From Chromera velia (taxonomy: Eukaryota; Sar; Chromeraceae), in NCBI GenBank assembly GCA_018398765.1, contig JAHBMJ010001267.1:5895-33242 (forward strand): 27,348 nt of DNA, in the 5' to 3' direction. Positions 1-11,504 of the stretch are shown here, piece after piece; position 1 is the stretch's first letter; each line of letters begins with the position of its first letter. The notes below the pieces were generated by a model, which made no database searches, was not told where the DNA came from, and saw only the letters and a list, made by a program, of their open reading frames with translations. The translations under genes were made by a program, and so were the position numbers.

Positions 1-277
1 GGGGGGGGGGGGAGGGCAGAGAAGAGCTGGTTTGTAGGAGGCGGTGTTGCATGGGAGGCTGTAAGACGAGAGATCTGTTTGTTTGTCTACGAGAGAGAAC
101 GGGAAAAGATGGGTGGAAGGTCTGCTTGTGGGTGTGGGTGTGGGAGTCGGCTTTCCGGTTTTTGCCGTTGAGTGATTGTGATCATGCCGTACTTCACGTT
201 TCCCTTCTTTCATGTGCACACAAGTTTATAACCTCAAGATGCGCGACACATCTGTGCGTCACTGTATGCGTGTGCAG

Positions 278-627
278 TTCCCGTGAGCTGTCCCGTTTGT
301 ACGGCAGCTCGGTTGTGTTCATCGATGAGATAGACGTTTTGGCTTCCTCCCGAGACGACCCGCAGCAGCACGAAGCCTCGAGGCGTCTCCTGTCGGTGCT
401 GCTGAGGAAGTTGGACGGGTTTGATACGGAGAAAGACAGGACGCTTCTCATATGCGCGAGCAACAGGTAAGGGGGGACAGGGGAACAGTGCCAGCCAGAA
501 AAATGTTAAGAAAGAAATGGAGGGGTTCGCGTTCCCTCCCTGGTCTTGAAAGGTGCCAGAGAGATTTTGAAAGGATGAGCGTAGTTTGCGTAGGGAGGCG
601 TACCTGAGTCCCTACCTGACTCTCTCT

Positions 628-663
<36 letters not shown>

Positions 664-1962
664 AAAGCAGGATCTGGACGAAGCCTTCCGATCGAGGGTC
701 GACGTCGCTATCTTCTTCGGTCTCCCTGACGGAGAGGCCAGGAAGGCGATCTTCAAACAGTCAGTCAGTCCGTTTGGGAGTTTGGAGGGGGGGGGAAGGA
801 GTCTGGCTCTCTCTCTGTTTCTCTTTCTTTTTCTCTGTGTCTGTTGATGAGTTGAATGGATGAAAGGATTGCATCCTGTCGGTTGTACTGGATTTCTTCT
901 TGTTGTTGTGCATTTGCTAGTTTGATTTCCCCTTCCCGACCGACCCTCCGCATCATGACCAGAGAAATGTCTTGATGCTCTCTCTTTCTTTTCTTGTTCC
1001 TCGCGTCCTTTCATTCTCTTTTCTTTTCTTGTTTTTTCTTTTCTTTTGTCTGTGACGCACGCACAAGACAACAGGTACGCACGGCACCTTGAAGAGAAGG
1101 AACTGGAGGATCTCTCTTCGAGGGCAGGGGGGCTGTCTGGAAGGAACATTAAGGTGAGGGCAGGGGGGGGGGTCGTTCTCCTGAATGAATATGTTTCTGC
1201 CTGGCTGCATGGTGGAGGGACTGGCTGAGTGATTCTTTGAGAGAGAGGGACTGGCTGAGTGATTCATTGAGAGAGAGGGACTGGCTGAGTGATTCATTGA
1301 GAGAGAGGGACTGGCTGATTGATTCATTGAGAGAGAGGGACTGGCTGAGTGATTCTTTGAGAGAAACAGGCAGCAGAAGTTTGAGAGATTTCGCTTCATT
1401 GGTCCTGTGTCCTGTGTCTACACCCTCTCTCTCTCTCATATTCAAAGGCCAGAGAGAGATAGAGGCGGTGTGCTCTTCCTTTTCGCCTCCCTCCCTCATA
1501 TCTATCCCTCAGCAGATCAACCAACGTCATGCCCCCCCCCCCCTTTCTTCGTCGCAGAACCTCTGTCAGGATGCCGAACGAAGATGGGCGTCGAAGTTGA
1601 TCAGAGACTCGAGGGATTTGAGGGAGAAGGAGAAGAGCAGACAAGGACAAGAAGAGGGCGAGAAGGAACAAAAAGAAAAAACACAAAAAGAAGCAGAAAG
1701 AAGGACGATGGCGGCAGAGAGAGACGGCAGTGACGCCCAGGTGGCCGGTCCAGACTCAGACTCGGACTCAGGGTCCAAGAAGAAGAAAATAAATGGGGGG
1801 GCAGCAATGGAGTCGGACTCTCAGAGGGCAAACAGAGAGACAGAGAGGAAGAAGACAGAAAAGGAGAGAGAGGACACTGGGGGGGGGATTTCTGGTTTTT
1901 CCCTTCCCCCCTTTTCAGTCTACAGCGCAGCCCTGGATGAAAAATTGGACTCCGATAGATGA
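278..1962 (+). CDS. AAA+ ATPase, C-terminal part (5' end outside window)
   Basis: Four exons fit: 278-466, 664-759, 1075-1153 and 1558-1962 (stop TGA), with GT-AG introns and continuous phase; about 255 residues are visible. The first exon carries Walker B (VVFIDEID) and sensor 1 (ICASNR). The second has LDEAFRSRVDVAIFFGLPD, the region of the arginine finger. The last two give the C-terminal lid with AGGLSGRNIK and a CQDAERRWASKLI helix. The Walker A exon must lie upstream of base 1. The lid sequence resembles plant-type katanin/spastin-like AAA ATPases (from memory), and PCH2/TRIP13 does not fit. The protein probably couples ATP hydrolysis to remodelling of a protein substrate; the substrate is unknown. 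After the lid comes a ~110-residue charged Lys/Glu/Ser-rich tail. A strong acceptor (CCCCCCTTTTCAG) ends at 1918, so the tail may be split by one more intron whose donor I could not fix. Confidence 0.83.
1221..1375. repeat. 30-bp minisatellite in AAA ATPase intron
   Basis: Five head-to-tail copies of a 30-bp unit start at 1221, 1251, 1281, 1311 and 1341 (each CTGGCTGA.TGATTC.TTGA then a GAGAGAGGGA end). The last copy is degenerate at its 3' end. The array lies in the intron between exons 1075-1153 and 1558-1962. Because the unit length is a multiple of three, it produces open frames on both strands; these are not genes. Confidence 0.9.
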
Positions 1963-2194
1963 TTCTGGACAGATGGATGGATAGCCTTTCTGTCCTGTCC
2001 TGTCCTGTCGATCGATCTGCGTGTTTATTCACCTGCCTGCCTGGGCACCAACGGTTTTACTTGTCATGTATAGGTTCGTTTGTTTGGCGTAGACTCGTCT
2101 GGGTCGGATTGGATTGGGTTGGAGGGATGTCCGCGCTCTCTCCCTGCTCTCCCCTCTCTTTTGAAATGAAATTCAATGACGATTTTGAATCGGT

Positions 2195-2209
2195 AAATAA
2201 ATAAATAAA
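2195..2209 (+). terminator. Poly(A) signal cluster of the AAA ATPase gene
   Basis: Three overlapping AATAAA hexamers (2196-2201, 2200-2205, 2204-2209) occur about 235 nt after the ATPase stop codon. They are followed by T/G-rich sequence (2228-2260), as expected for a cleavage and polyadenylation region. Position and motif support the call; the cleavage site itself cannot be seen. Confidence 0.55.
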
Positions 2210-2444
2210 CGGAATGCAGAACATGTAATGAGCACACCTCTTGTTGCTCCTGTGCAGGTTCATTCATTCAACCATGCATGCTCATGTGAATTGAATTGAG
2301 AGGAAAGGTCTTGTTTGTGGTTTGAAAGTCAGCTAGGCGGTTGCTGGCTTCATGGCTGACTGTTTGTCTGTCCGTCTTTTTGTTTGGTACCATCACCAAA
2401 GTGACCAAGGACGCTCGATGTGTGGGTGGACGGCCGCATGGGGG

Positions 2445-2475
<31 letters not shown>

Positions 2476-3340
2476 TCGGGTTTGCCTGCCTGGTGCAGTT
2501 AGTGGGTGATTTGGTCGGCATGGGTTCTCTCTCGGCTTTCCTTGTGTTGGTATTGGAGGGAGGGAGGGAGGAGGGGATTGCGACGTGAAAGCAGAGAGAA
2601 CAGGTCATCTTCGTTTGTTTGTTTCGTTTTCTTTTGTTCTTCACTTCACGTTTGTTGGTTTCAGTTTTAATCCGCTCTTTTCCATGTTGTTCTTCTTCTT
2701 CTTGTTCTTTTGGTTTGTTTGTTTGTTTGTTTGTCTTTTTGAACGGTGGAAAAATAAATAAATCAGAGGCGGAGAGATCGCTCGGAGGGGCCGGCCCTTT
2801 TGAGTGAGTGACTCGATCTTTTGAAGAGAAGAAAAAAGAGGCAGGCAGGCAGCATCTGTGCATGATCGCTGCCTGCCTGTCTGCCTGCCTGCCTGTCTGT
2901 CTGTCTGTCTGTCTGTGTGCGGAGGGAGGGATGAAAGAGTGTACTGGATCCCTGTAGGTGAGTATAGGGGGTTGGATGAAGATCGAGGGAGAGAGTTTTT
3001 GGCCTTTGCATGGGAAGGCTCGAACGATCGCAGAGACATGCAGGTCGACAGGCAGGTAGGCAGCGAATAAAAAGACAGGTGCAGCAGGGATGATTCGAAC
3101 ATCGATCGAGCAGCGACTGAATGGTTGGACGGCTCAATGGATCTCTCTCGATCGGTGCTGGGCCGAAGCCGATCGATCACGCAAGCATGATCTTTGCATG
3201 AAAGGGTGGAAATTATGGAATTGAATTCTTCATGTGGATATATATGCGTCGGGCTCGGGTGCATGCACGAGTGGCAGAGGGCCGTGAGAGGGGAGTGAGC
3301 GAGAGACGTTGCATCGCTGGCAAGCAGTTTGGCTAGGGGT
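2210..3340. other. Intergenic low-complexity DNA
   Basis: No exon with recognisable protein similarity was found on either strand. The stretch is made of simple-sequence tracts: (CTTT)n at 2449-2477, GTTT runs near 2715-2735, a second AATAAATAAAT at 2754-2764, and CTGC/CTGT runs at 2870-2916. The open frames here, such as one reading on the minus strand through 2641-3264, are products of repeat composition. It is probably the 3' flank of the ATPase gene plus a spacer. Confidence 0.6.
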
Positions 3341-3832
3341 TTGATCGCTCCCTGCCTGTAGCTCCTTGTATTCTAGGAAGACCTGCGGAGCACTGTCAGA
3401 TGAAGCTCAGACTTAAAAAATATTCAAGGCAACATTTGAGGCCTCCTAGGAAGCTTCATAATAGCCTTCATTCTACGCTTAAATGAAACATGATTTAGAT
3501 AGAGGCCTGTTGATTCACTATTTTTTTAACAGCTTTTTTTCACAGTATATATGCATTCATCATTTTTTATATAAGTGCATATTATACATAATTGATATAT
3601 AATTATAACTACAATTATTCTTACAACTGTATAAATGTAATTATGTATTGATTTGATTGATTGATGTGTTCCACCCTAGGGCCTTCCCGCTATGTCCATC
3701 TGTCGCCAGAGCTAGCAGTATGTAGTTACATTGTAGTATAACTATATGAGTCTAGATATGAGTCTATAATAATTAGACTTCGTTTTTAGACGCTTTTAAC
3801 TAGATTTCCGCATGCTGGGGGCAAGTGGGGTG

Positions 3833-4082
3833 CTTTTTGCAACCTCCCTGAACCTAAGTGCCACTTGAAAAAATGTAATCAAGATAATCTCTATCTGCGG
3901 CATCGTTTTTCAAGAGACTATCCACGCCTGCGGCGTAGACAGTCAAGACACCGTCCAGATATGTGGCTTTGGCTTTCAAAAGACCGTAAATGATCCGCAC
4001 CTGCGGCGTAGACTTTCAAACTTATCTAAAAATGCGGCTTGAACTTTTAAGTGGTAGTTAGGTTCAGGGAGGTCCTTTTTGC
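3833..4082. mobile_element. MITE-like non-autonomous DNA transposon (234 bp) with 8-bp target duplication
   Basis: The element occupies 3841-4074. Its left end begins AACCTCCCTGAACCTAA and its right end, read on the opposite strand, begins GACCTCCCTGAACCTAA: 16 of 17 bases are identical, and weaker similarity continues for about 14 more bases (CCACTT.AAA). The element is flanked on both sides by the same octamer CTTTTTGC, at 3833-3840 and 4075-4082, which fits an 8-bp target-site duplication. An 8-bp duplication is typical of hAT and a few other cut-and-paste superfamilies; the ends do not show a diagnostic hAT start, so the family stays open. It has no coding capacity, so a transposase would have to come from elsewhere. 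Confidence 0.8.
3896..4053. repeat. TGCGGC-headed sub-repeats inside the MITE-like element
   Basis: Five imperfect units begin with TGCGGC or TGTGGC at 3896, 3929, 3962, 4002 and 4033, giving spacings of 33, 33, 40 and 31 bp. Most units continue with a TTTCAA or GTCAAG motif 12-17 bases later. The array fills most of the element between its inverted ends. Confidence 0.7.
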
Positions 4083-4334
4083 CCCCCCCTCTGCATAGGA
4101 GACCGGCGCTTTTCCGCAAAAAACTCGTTTTCATAATTGGTAAGGAGTTAGAAGCTGAAACTTTGTGCCAAGTTTGTAGAAGAAGACGTTGTAACGATAG
4201 AAAAAGAACTAAGGAACAGATTTTTTATATCATTTCTAGAAATATAGGCTGCCATACAAGCTCCCACAGTGTCACACCTATCCAGAATAGGCTATCCTAA
4301 CAAGACACAGATTAGGCTGAGGATCACCAAGAGG

Positions 4335-4739
4335 ATGAGGTCGATCACTCACTTCCTGGAATGGCACGCAGCCCCTGTGAAGTGGACCGTTTTTGGTCTT
4401 CTCTTGATCATTCTCGTTGCAATTCAGAAAGGATCGGATATGGGCGCACACAACCACTCGCTACAAAGTGCCCACTCTAACCAGTTCGCAAAGGACATCA
4501 ACTTGCAGAGTGCCCGCTCTGACCAGTTCGCAAAGGACATCAACTTGCAGAGTACCCGCTCTGACCAGTTCGCAAAGGACTGTCACATCAACTTGCAGAG
4601 TGCCCGCTCTGACCAGTTTACAAAGGACATCAACTTGGCAATGCAGGAGGGCTGGCCGTCATGGTGGAGAAGGGACACCACCTTCTCCTTCGTTTGCAGG
4701 CGGACTCTAACATTGGATGCAGGAGATGCAAGCTCTTGA
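4335..4739 (+). pseudogene. Hypothetical membrane protein with 14-residue tandem repeats, probably decayed
   Basis: The first ATG of this open frame is at 4335; the frame itself is open from further upstream. It would give 134 residues. A hydrophobic segment (WTVFGLLLIILVAI, about residues 17-30) looks like a single membrane anchor. It is followed by four copies of LQSARSDQFAKDIN (about residues 43-100), which look helical. The frame ends at 4737-4739 in an unlike Trp/Arg-rich sequence. Just downstream a different frame stays open from about 4718 to 4876 and reads like protein (MQEMQALESGSKQMV, then LGDDCSYIVVPAFG), so the gene may be broken by one or two frameshifts near 4640-4720. I do not recognise the family. 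It lies 250 bp from the MITE-like element, inside the AT-rich island, and may itself be transposon- or virus-derived. Spliced expression cannot be excluded. Confidence 0.4.
4461..4634 (+). repeat. 42-bp coding tandem repeat, four copies
   Basis: Units at 4461-4502, 4503-4544, 4545-4592 and 4593-4634 encode LQSAHSNQFAKDIN-type repeats. Copies differ by few bases. The third carries a 6-bp in-frame insertion (TGTCAC), so the repeat frame was kept during expansion. Near identity between copies points to recent duplication. Confidence 0.88.
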
Positions 4740-6999
4740 ATCTGGTAGCAAACAGATGGTTGTTAGTCTGGGAGATGATTGCTCTTATATCGTTGTTCCA
4801 GCCTTTGGGACGTATGAGGACAGTCGAGGAATCTATAGCCAAATTAACATGATTTTTAGCATGATTTCGTGTTGTCTTATATGAATGAGTCATTGTGCTA
4901 GGTTCATAAAACAACATTGCATGTCGTGCCCCGTGGTTGGCCAGAGCCTGAGGCTATTAGTAAGTGGTGGCTCACCGGCTTTAACCGCCTCAATTCATAG
5001 TATATCGAAGTTGATATTAATTTTAAGAGAGTGGCCTGGCATGCAAGCCTGAGTTCCTAGGGACCAGCTAGTTCCAGAAATCTAGGCTAAGTATATGCAA
5101 TAATACACTTTACGGTTAGGAGTAACCAATTTAGGATGGTAATTTGTGTAGCCGTCAGGCCATGCGGTAACGAGAATCATGGTTACGGTAGTACTTTTAG
5201 GTTGGGTTACCATGGTAGCGGTAGTAGGGTATTTTTAGTATAATCATAGGTTAAAAACTGTTAAAAAATGAATGAAAAACAATTTAATTAAAACACGGTT
5301 TAAATTCATCGATAAACAACCGTTTCAAGATCTAGTATACACTTAATTCAAGTGATGAAACTTGTTAAATTGTTAGTTGACGAAGTATAGTTGAAGGGAT
5401 ATCCTGGACACGCTTACTGAACAGCAGGGGAACATTTTTGAAACACCTGCTCAGAATAGAGAAAACCTTTTACCGTATAGACTACTATAGCGTCAGACTG
5501 CGAGCGAAAAATGTTTTCTGTAGCAGCAATTCCTGCTCGGAGTCCTCTTCTTTGGCCATACATAAATTTAAATAAAATAGAAAAACTTAAAAAGGGGGGA
5601 AGAGGTCTGTACACTGTCCTTCGTAGGGTTATTAAAGGGAGTTAATTTTAAAAGGAGGCTACGTATATATACTAAGAGCCTATTTGAAGGAGAATTCAAA
5701 TTGATTCAAATACAGCTTGAACAATTGAGTACATCACGTTTAAGAATAATCCTAGTAGCACTATATATCATAAAATGTCCGTGACGGTCAGTTTCTTAGC
5801 CTATTGCAAATTAAGCAAGATCGCTCATAACTCGGTTTCAATATAAGGCAGCTTAATTATATCATATGCTATAAACTTTAATATCAACTCTTAAAGACAC
5901 TTCAATAAGCTTTCAATATTGCTTATACGGCGCAATCCTAAGTTTATCGCCAGAAGCTAGGCCGCGACAGTCGCGACTGTGTTTGAATCAGTATGTGATT
6001 CAAAATCGTAATGTTCCAGAAGCATGCTGCTCCTGTTTTTTTGCTTGTCGATGCGCACTTCTTTTCTCTCTTTCCATTTAGTAAGGGGCGCATGCCGAGC
6101 GAATTGATTTTTAAGCGCGTAAGTCCCCATCCGGATCCTTAAATACTGCGCGCGCCATCATTGTTTCGGCTTGCTTCACGCATGATGTTCATCTTTCCAT
6201 GCGCTTTTCTCTCTTTGACTGATCCCGGCTCGCCTCTCCTGTCAGTGATTGCACATTGAGTGACGCACGCTGAGTCCCGATTGTTTATGCAAGTGATTGC
6301 CATCCCTGGAACTCTTTCACTTCTCGTTTGGGGCTTTCCGGGGTTCTCGCACGCAGGGACTCCGTCAGGCGTCTCCTCTCGCATGCATTTTTGACTCACA
6401 AAATTTCTCATTGTTTCGTCTTGATCGATTGCTAGACTTGAACGTTTTTTTCTCTGGGAGTGGCTCTCTGCTGGCCACTCAGTTACGACTTTCTCTGGAA
6501 TAAGGACCTACGGATCGATTTCATCGTGAGTCTTTATTTCTGTCTTCGTGTGTAGCTAGATATTCATTCTTATAGTCTAGCAAACATCTCGAAAATTTAA
6601 GTCTGTTTGAGCCTGTGTCAGCGCAAAACACAAAAAACAAAACAGTGCTAGTGGTTGTTATGCAAAAAAAAAACAGAAAAAACAGTAAGAGACTGATTGA
6701 AAACGCCGCTTCCTTCATGAATCATGATTTTATTTCAGTGACACGTTATACACTGCGTTGGTACGCCCATGCTTTTACAAAATGGGAGTTTTCAAAGTTG
6801 TCTCTTGTGTATACGTCACAAATTGATTTGATCGCGATGGGATGATGATGCACGATGGCAGAAGTATTTCATTGAAGCCTTTGGCAAGAAGATCGAAAGC
6901 AGAGAGTCAGAAAACAGATGACACCGTCACATTGACACGCACTAGGAGTGCGTTGACAATTTTAAAGGATCATCAGCTTCCTGTCCCTCGGCCGCTTTT

Positions 7000-7300
7000 A
7001 CTAAACAGCACCAAATTCGTGACTGTTTATTGTCACCTCCTGTAAGCAACACTCTTGTGTCTTTTACTCCACCAGTCTCCCAGACTTCTCGCAATTTGAC
7101 GTTCTAGTCTCTGAACAAGACAAGTGGAATCGTTCCACAGGGCTCCAGACCACCGGCTTGCATGCTTGACGGTTTTTGTGTACCTTCTGCGCTGGCTGAG
7201 CACACTTATACGGGACTGCAGAACAATTTTTGAAATGCCGCAAGCATCCCTGTTCCCACAGAAACGAACACAACCAGAAAAGAGCGCGAACGCACACTTA

Positions 7301-7339
<39 letters not shown>

Positions 7340-7821
7340 ACGCACACGTACGCACGCACGCGCGCGCAAGTATACAAAAAACAGTGCGGTTGCGAGTTCG
7401 AAGTTCTGCATCTCTGCTGTTGAGGATGCCTAGCTCTTCTGCTTCCTGCACTGACCGACGCACTTTGAATGTACGCCGGACTCGAATCTCTTCGATTTTT
7501 TTTTTTTTTTTCCCCTCTCTCTCCCTGCCACTGCTCCTCTTTCCCCCCTTTCACTTTCACTTGCCCAAGGACAAACATCAATGCCTCTGATATTGCAAAG
7601 CTGCTTCCAGAATAGTAGTGAGCCCTCAGACCTCTTTCAGCAAAAACTGGATACCATGTGTGAACAAGATCATAGGAGGTTGTGGGAGTGTGAGGCTTCT
7701 ACAGGCTCTAGGTACCACTACGAACCGACAAACTCCATTGGATTGACCTCTCTCTCCATCATTCAAAACCTCCCTCGATCGGTGAGCATGCTGAAGGAAA
7801 CAGACTTACTCACTCACTCAC
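7000..7821. other. 3' flank of the protease gene
   Basis: No gene is supported here. The tract holds a (CA)n microsatellite at about 7304-7334, a 17-T run near 7497-7513 and pyrimidine-rich sequence to 7560. Composition returns from the AT-rich island to the genic style of the window. It most likely contains the 3' UTR of the minus-strand protease gene. Confidence 0.5.
7026..7031 (-). terminator. Candidate poly(A) signal of the protease gene
   Basis: TTTATT on the plus strand reads AATAAA on the minus strand. It is the first clear hexamer seen downstream of the protease stop codon (7822-7824), implying a 3' UTR of about 0.8 kb. The distance makes it only a candidate. Confidence 0.25.
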
Positions 7822-10800
7822 TCACTCATTGCCAGCCCAACGGGCGACGTCGTCTGCGAGGGAAGAAGACACTTCAAATCCGGATTGTGCCTCTTCATTT
7901 TGTTCTTCCTGCTTCTCTTCCTTCTTTCCCTCTCTTTCTCCTCCACCTTGGTTCTCTTCGTCTTGCCCCCTCTCTTTGACTTCATCTCTATCCCCCATCT
8001 CCCCCTCTGATTGCTCCTCCTCTTCTTCCTCTCCCAGAGACTTGTAAGACGTGTGGTAGGAGGATGCTAGAAAGCGCGGCATCTGCCTTGTCGGATCAAC
8101 CTCTGCATCGGTTTCTTTCACAAACTTGGAGGAGACCGCTTCTATCGATACTGCAGGGGGATTCTCCCTAGATTCAACTTCTTCTTCTTCTTCTGTTCTT
8201 TTCTTTTCGTTTCCTTCCTCGTCTTCTGAGTCCGGGATGTCCACCACAATTTCGTCAGCCAACTCCGATGCGATCATCGAGATTTCTCTCTCATTCTCAT
8301 TCTCGAGCTCTGCCTGCACCCTCCCTGTCCCGTCCCCTTGCCACTTCCCTTTCTCCTTCTCTGACTTCTTTCCCAGGGTGTAAATCTGCGAAAGGGTCGT
8401 GAGCCTCTGCTTCCCTTTTTCGTCGTTCATCTTCTTCCGACTCCAGTAGCGATGCCACAAGAAAAATAAAACCACAGAGGCAATCACCACCAACGCCCCC
8501 CCTCCAAGCGCCACCCCAAGGACCCATTCAGGAAGGCGACTCCCCTCTTGACTCTCCTCCACTGTGTCTACTGAGACCACCACAGACCCGAACGTGAGGG
8601 AAAACACCCAAAACTTATTGCTGCCAGAGGGCGTCAGAGTGACGCTGCCCCCAGACTCCATTGCCGAAACGGAGCTGCTCGTTCCCACACCCGCAGAGAA
8701 GGGGGCAGTACCGTCTCCCCGACCGACGTTGAGCGTCTCCCCGTCATAGACGAGAGCCATGAAGTCTCCCGAATTCGAGAGAGGCACGTAGAGGGCGGTC
8801 TTCTTCCCCGACGCGTCCCGTGCCGTCATATCGAGACCCTCTGTGCTTGCGTCAATGACAGACCCAGAGGGGAACAGGACGACATCCGCAACTTTCTCCT
8901 TTACCTGCAGGAAGGAGGATCATGACATGAGAGAGAGGATGCAGGGGGACGTCATGATGTTGGCAGGCAGTCCAGATGCATGCTTGCAGCCCGAGTAGTG
9001 TTGTGAATCGCTAGAAATGAATTTGTTGTTCTTTCAAGTGAGTGAAAGAGCCAGTCGGAGAAAGGGCTGAGTGACCGACTGACTGACTGACTAACTGAAT
9101 CAATAAAAGAAAGAGAGAACAAATTGAAATTGGACAGCTAGTCCGACAGTCGATTGATCGATCAATAGATCTTGTTTGATCGGTCAGTGTTTCGAGCGAG
9201 GCCTGGAGGTTCGATCATGTAGAGTGCATGGGTGAGTAAGGAAGGGACGGAGAAGAAGAGAATGAAAGACAGACGGTGCGGCTACTGACCTCCTCTGGGA
9301 AGGGCAATTCCTCTGCAGTCACTCTGGTTCCCTGCTCCACTCCCTGCTCAAATACGAACTCTACAAACGCTCTGACGAACTCCCTCTTCTCTTCCTCTGA
9401 CCCCAGCTGCTCTGCTTGGTTCTTCACACTCTCTGTGAGAGTGACCCTGTTCCTCCTCTCTGGGTCACCCTCTGAGGGCTCCACCACAAAATCGTCGCCC
9501 CGGACGGGAACGCTCCCGATGCTTTTGGCCTCTGCAACAACTCATGCAAGGCAGGCAAGCTCCTTGTTTTATTTATGTAATCGACAGCTAGGGGGAACGT
9601 CCTTTCCTCCATTTGTCCGCTTGTTCAGGAGTCCTTCTTCGCCTCGGCCCTCAGAAAGGAAGGAAGGAGACATATGTAGAGGTGCACAGCTGAGTAAAGG
9701 GAAATTGTTGGCCACAATCTGCTTCCGCTTTCCGGAGGGGCCCAAAGAGAAACGCAGCAATCAGAGGTACTTCCCTGGAGATTTGCAAAGAGGATTAAAG
9801 AGACCCGGAAGGAAGGAAGTAAACACACATATTTACCTTCCTACCTGATGCTGTGCACTTGAGACCGTCTCCAGTGTAGCCCCTGTTGCAGGTGCACGTG
9901 AAGGATAAGGGCGTATTTGTACATAATGCTTGCGTGTCGCAGTTGTGGACGTTGGCGGCACACTCGTTGCGCTCTGAGGGCAGTAAGAAAGAGCACAAAC
10001 AACGAGAACAAGTGGAATAAAGCAAAACGAATCCGCAAAGAGGCTGGTTGCGGTAGCGATACAAAGATAGTACCAACAAGCCGTGAGTTTAATTGGGGTA
10101 AAAAGAATTATTTCTGTTCATTGTTTGATGAAGTAGTGCAATAAGGTGGAAGAGAAACGCCCCCCCTTCGAGAACAACTTCGTCCAAACGAAACCATTCA
10201 GACGACAACATCGATGTGGACAACAGCTGGTACAACATGGTAGAACATGCAGCCACGACGCTGTCGCTTGAATGGTCTTTGTTTTCGTCTTTATTTCTGG
10301 CGTTTTGGTGTCTGTGTTTCAGCCTCCCTTTATGCATGTACATATGTACGCATGCATGCCTGTCTCTCTTCTTGAGAAGAAACACACTGCGGGTGTGTGT
10401 ACGCAAAGACGTGCATTGAGGCGGGTCATGCACTGCGGAGAGATACAAGTTGTGCTACAGGTGACAATGTCGCGAAGTAGGCGCAAATTAATGTATCGAG
10501 ACAGCGCGACTCAATCCAAAATCTCCAACAGTGCACATGCATGGGGGCTCACCGTCGCACCTCGTATCTGCACCCGACGCATCATCATTCGCAGCATTCG
10601 TCGTTCCAGGAGGACACACGGTGCACACGTGGGAGGACACGTACTGGTTTGCACCACACAGCGTTGCTGCGTGGAAGCAGGCACACACGCAAAGAAAAAT
10701 GCAGACGGTCACCCAAATTGACAGATGCACACACATCCAACAGCAACAATGTCTGTCCAAAGGAGCTTTGAAGTCTCTAAAACCACAGGCAGGCTTGCAG

Positions 10801-11466
10801 AGCTCTTCAATTACATCCGTGCTCATATTGGGCACCACCAAACCAAGCCTCACTACAAAAAGAAATCTTAAAGTATGCCGACTGTCTCAGAGAAGAGAAA
10901 GCCATCCAAACACATACGCACCGTCACAGGTTGTGTCGGCACCCAAATAGTTGTCGTTGCGCGCATTGGTAGTGCCAGGAGGGCAGGCAACACACGAGTT
11001 TGAGGAGACGTACTGGTTTTTGGCACACACAGTCTGTGTTGCTGCAGAGAAAGAAGCCCAGAGACAGACAAACACGCGCACAAATTCATCAAGAAGACAA
11101 CACAGACGAGCAACAGAACAGCCTGCAGCACCACCGCGTTGCAATGCACCAATATACCGAGTCCTCAATTGCAGTCACCTGGCAAGGAGAGTGACACACT
11201 TCAGGGAGTCAATAACAGACAGTGTCGCATTCAAACAGAATCACGTAAGAGCAAATGCCTACTTACAGGCTGAGTCACAGGTTGTGTCGGCACCCGACGC
11301 ATCGTCGTTGGCAGCATTCGTCGTTCCAGGGGGGCAGGCCGTGCACACGTGGGAAGAAACGTACTGGTTGACCGCACACTTTGTTGCTGCATAGAAGCAG
11401 GAACAGTCTACACTCATCCACAATACCATGCAAACACATAAACACGCACGCACGTAAACACACACA

Positions 11467-11504
<38 letters not shown>

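Larger units (their letters stand above)
3340..7000. other. AT-rich island with mobile-element traces
   Basis: From about 3400 the base composition changes: poly-purine/pyrimidine microsatellites vanish and A+T-rich unique sequence takes over, for example the region 3530-3660, until about 6000-7000. Apart from the MITE-like element at 3833-4082 and the repeat ORF at 4335-4739 I see no supportable gene. Short open frames at 5414-5614 (-), 6139-6411 (-), 6615-6845 (+) and 6842-7045 (+) have no recognisable similarity. A perfect 14-bp palindrome, ACAGTCGCGACTGT, lies at 5967-5980. The island could be an old insertion or a nest of decayed transposons. Confidence 0.5.

Noticed and set aside
1237..1557. 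Upstream extension of the last ATPase exon as coding sequence
   Set aside because: This part is the 30-bp minisatellite plus intron. The family-like sequence begins right after the acceptor AG at 1556-1557.
4461..4634. CRISPR-like array
   Set aside because: The 42-bp units are adjacent, without spacers, and keep a reading frame. This is a coding tandem repeat in a eukaryotic genome.
5967..5980. Perfect palindrome ACAGTCGCGACTGT as a regulatory site or element end
   Set aside because: A single 14-bp palindrome with no partner or gene start nearby; kept as a note in the island description only.
7033..7581. 182-codon minus-strand frame downstream of the protease
   Set aside because: Cys/Val runs come from the (CA)n repeat and the rest shows no similarity or splice structure; it is most likely 3' UTR or flank.
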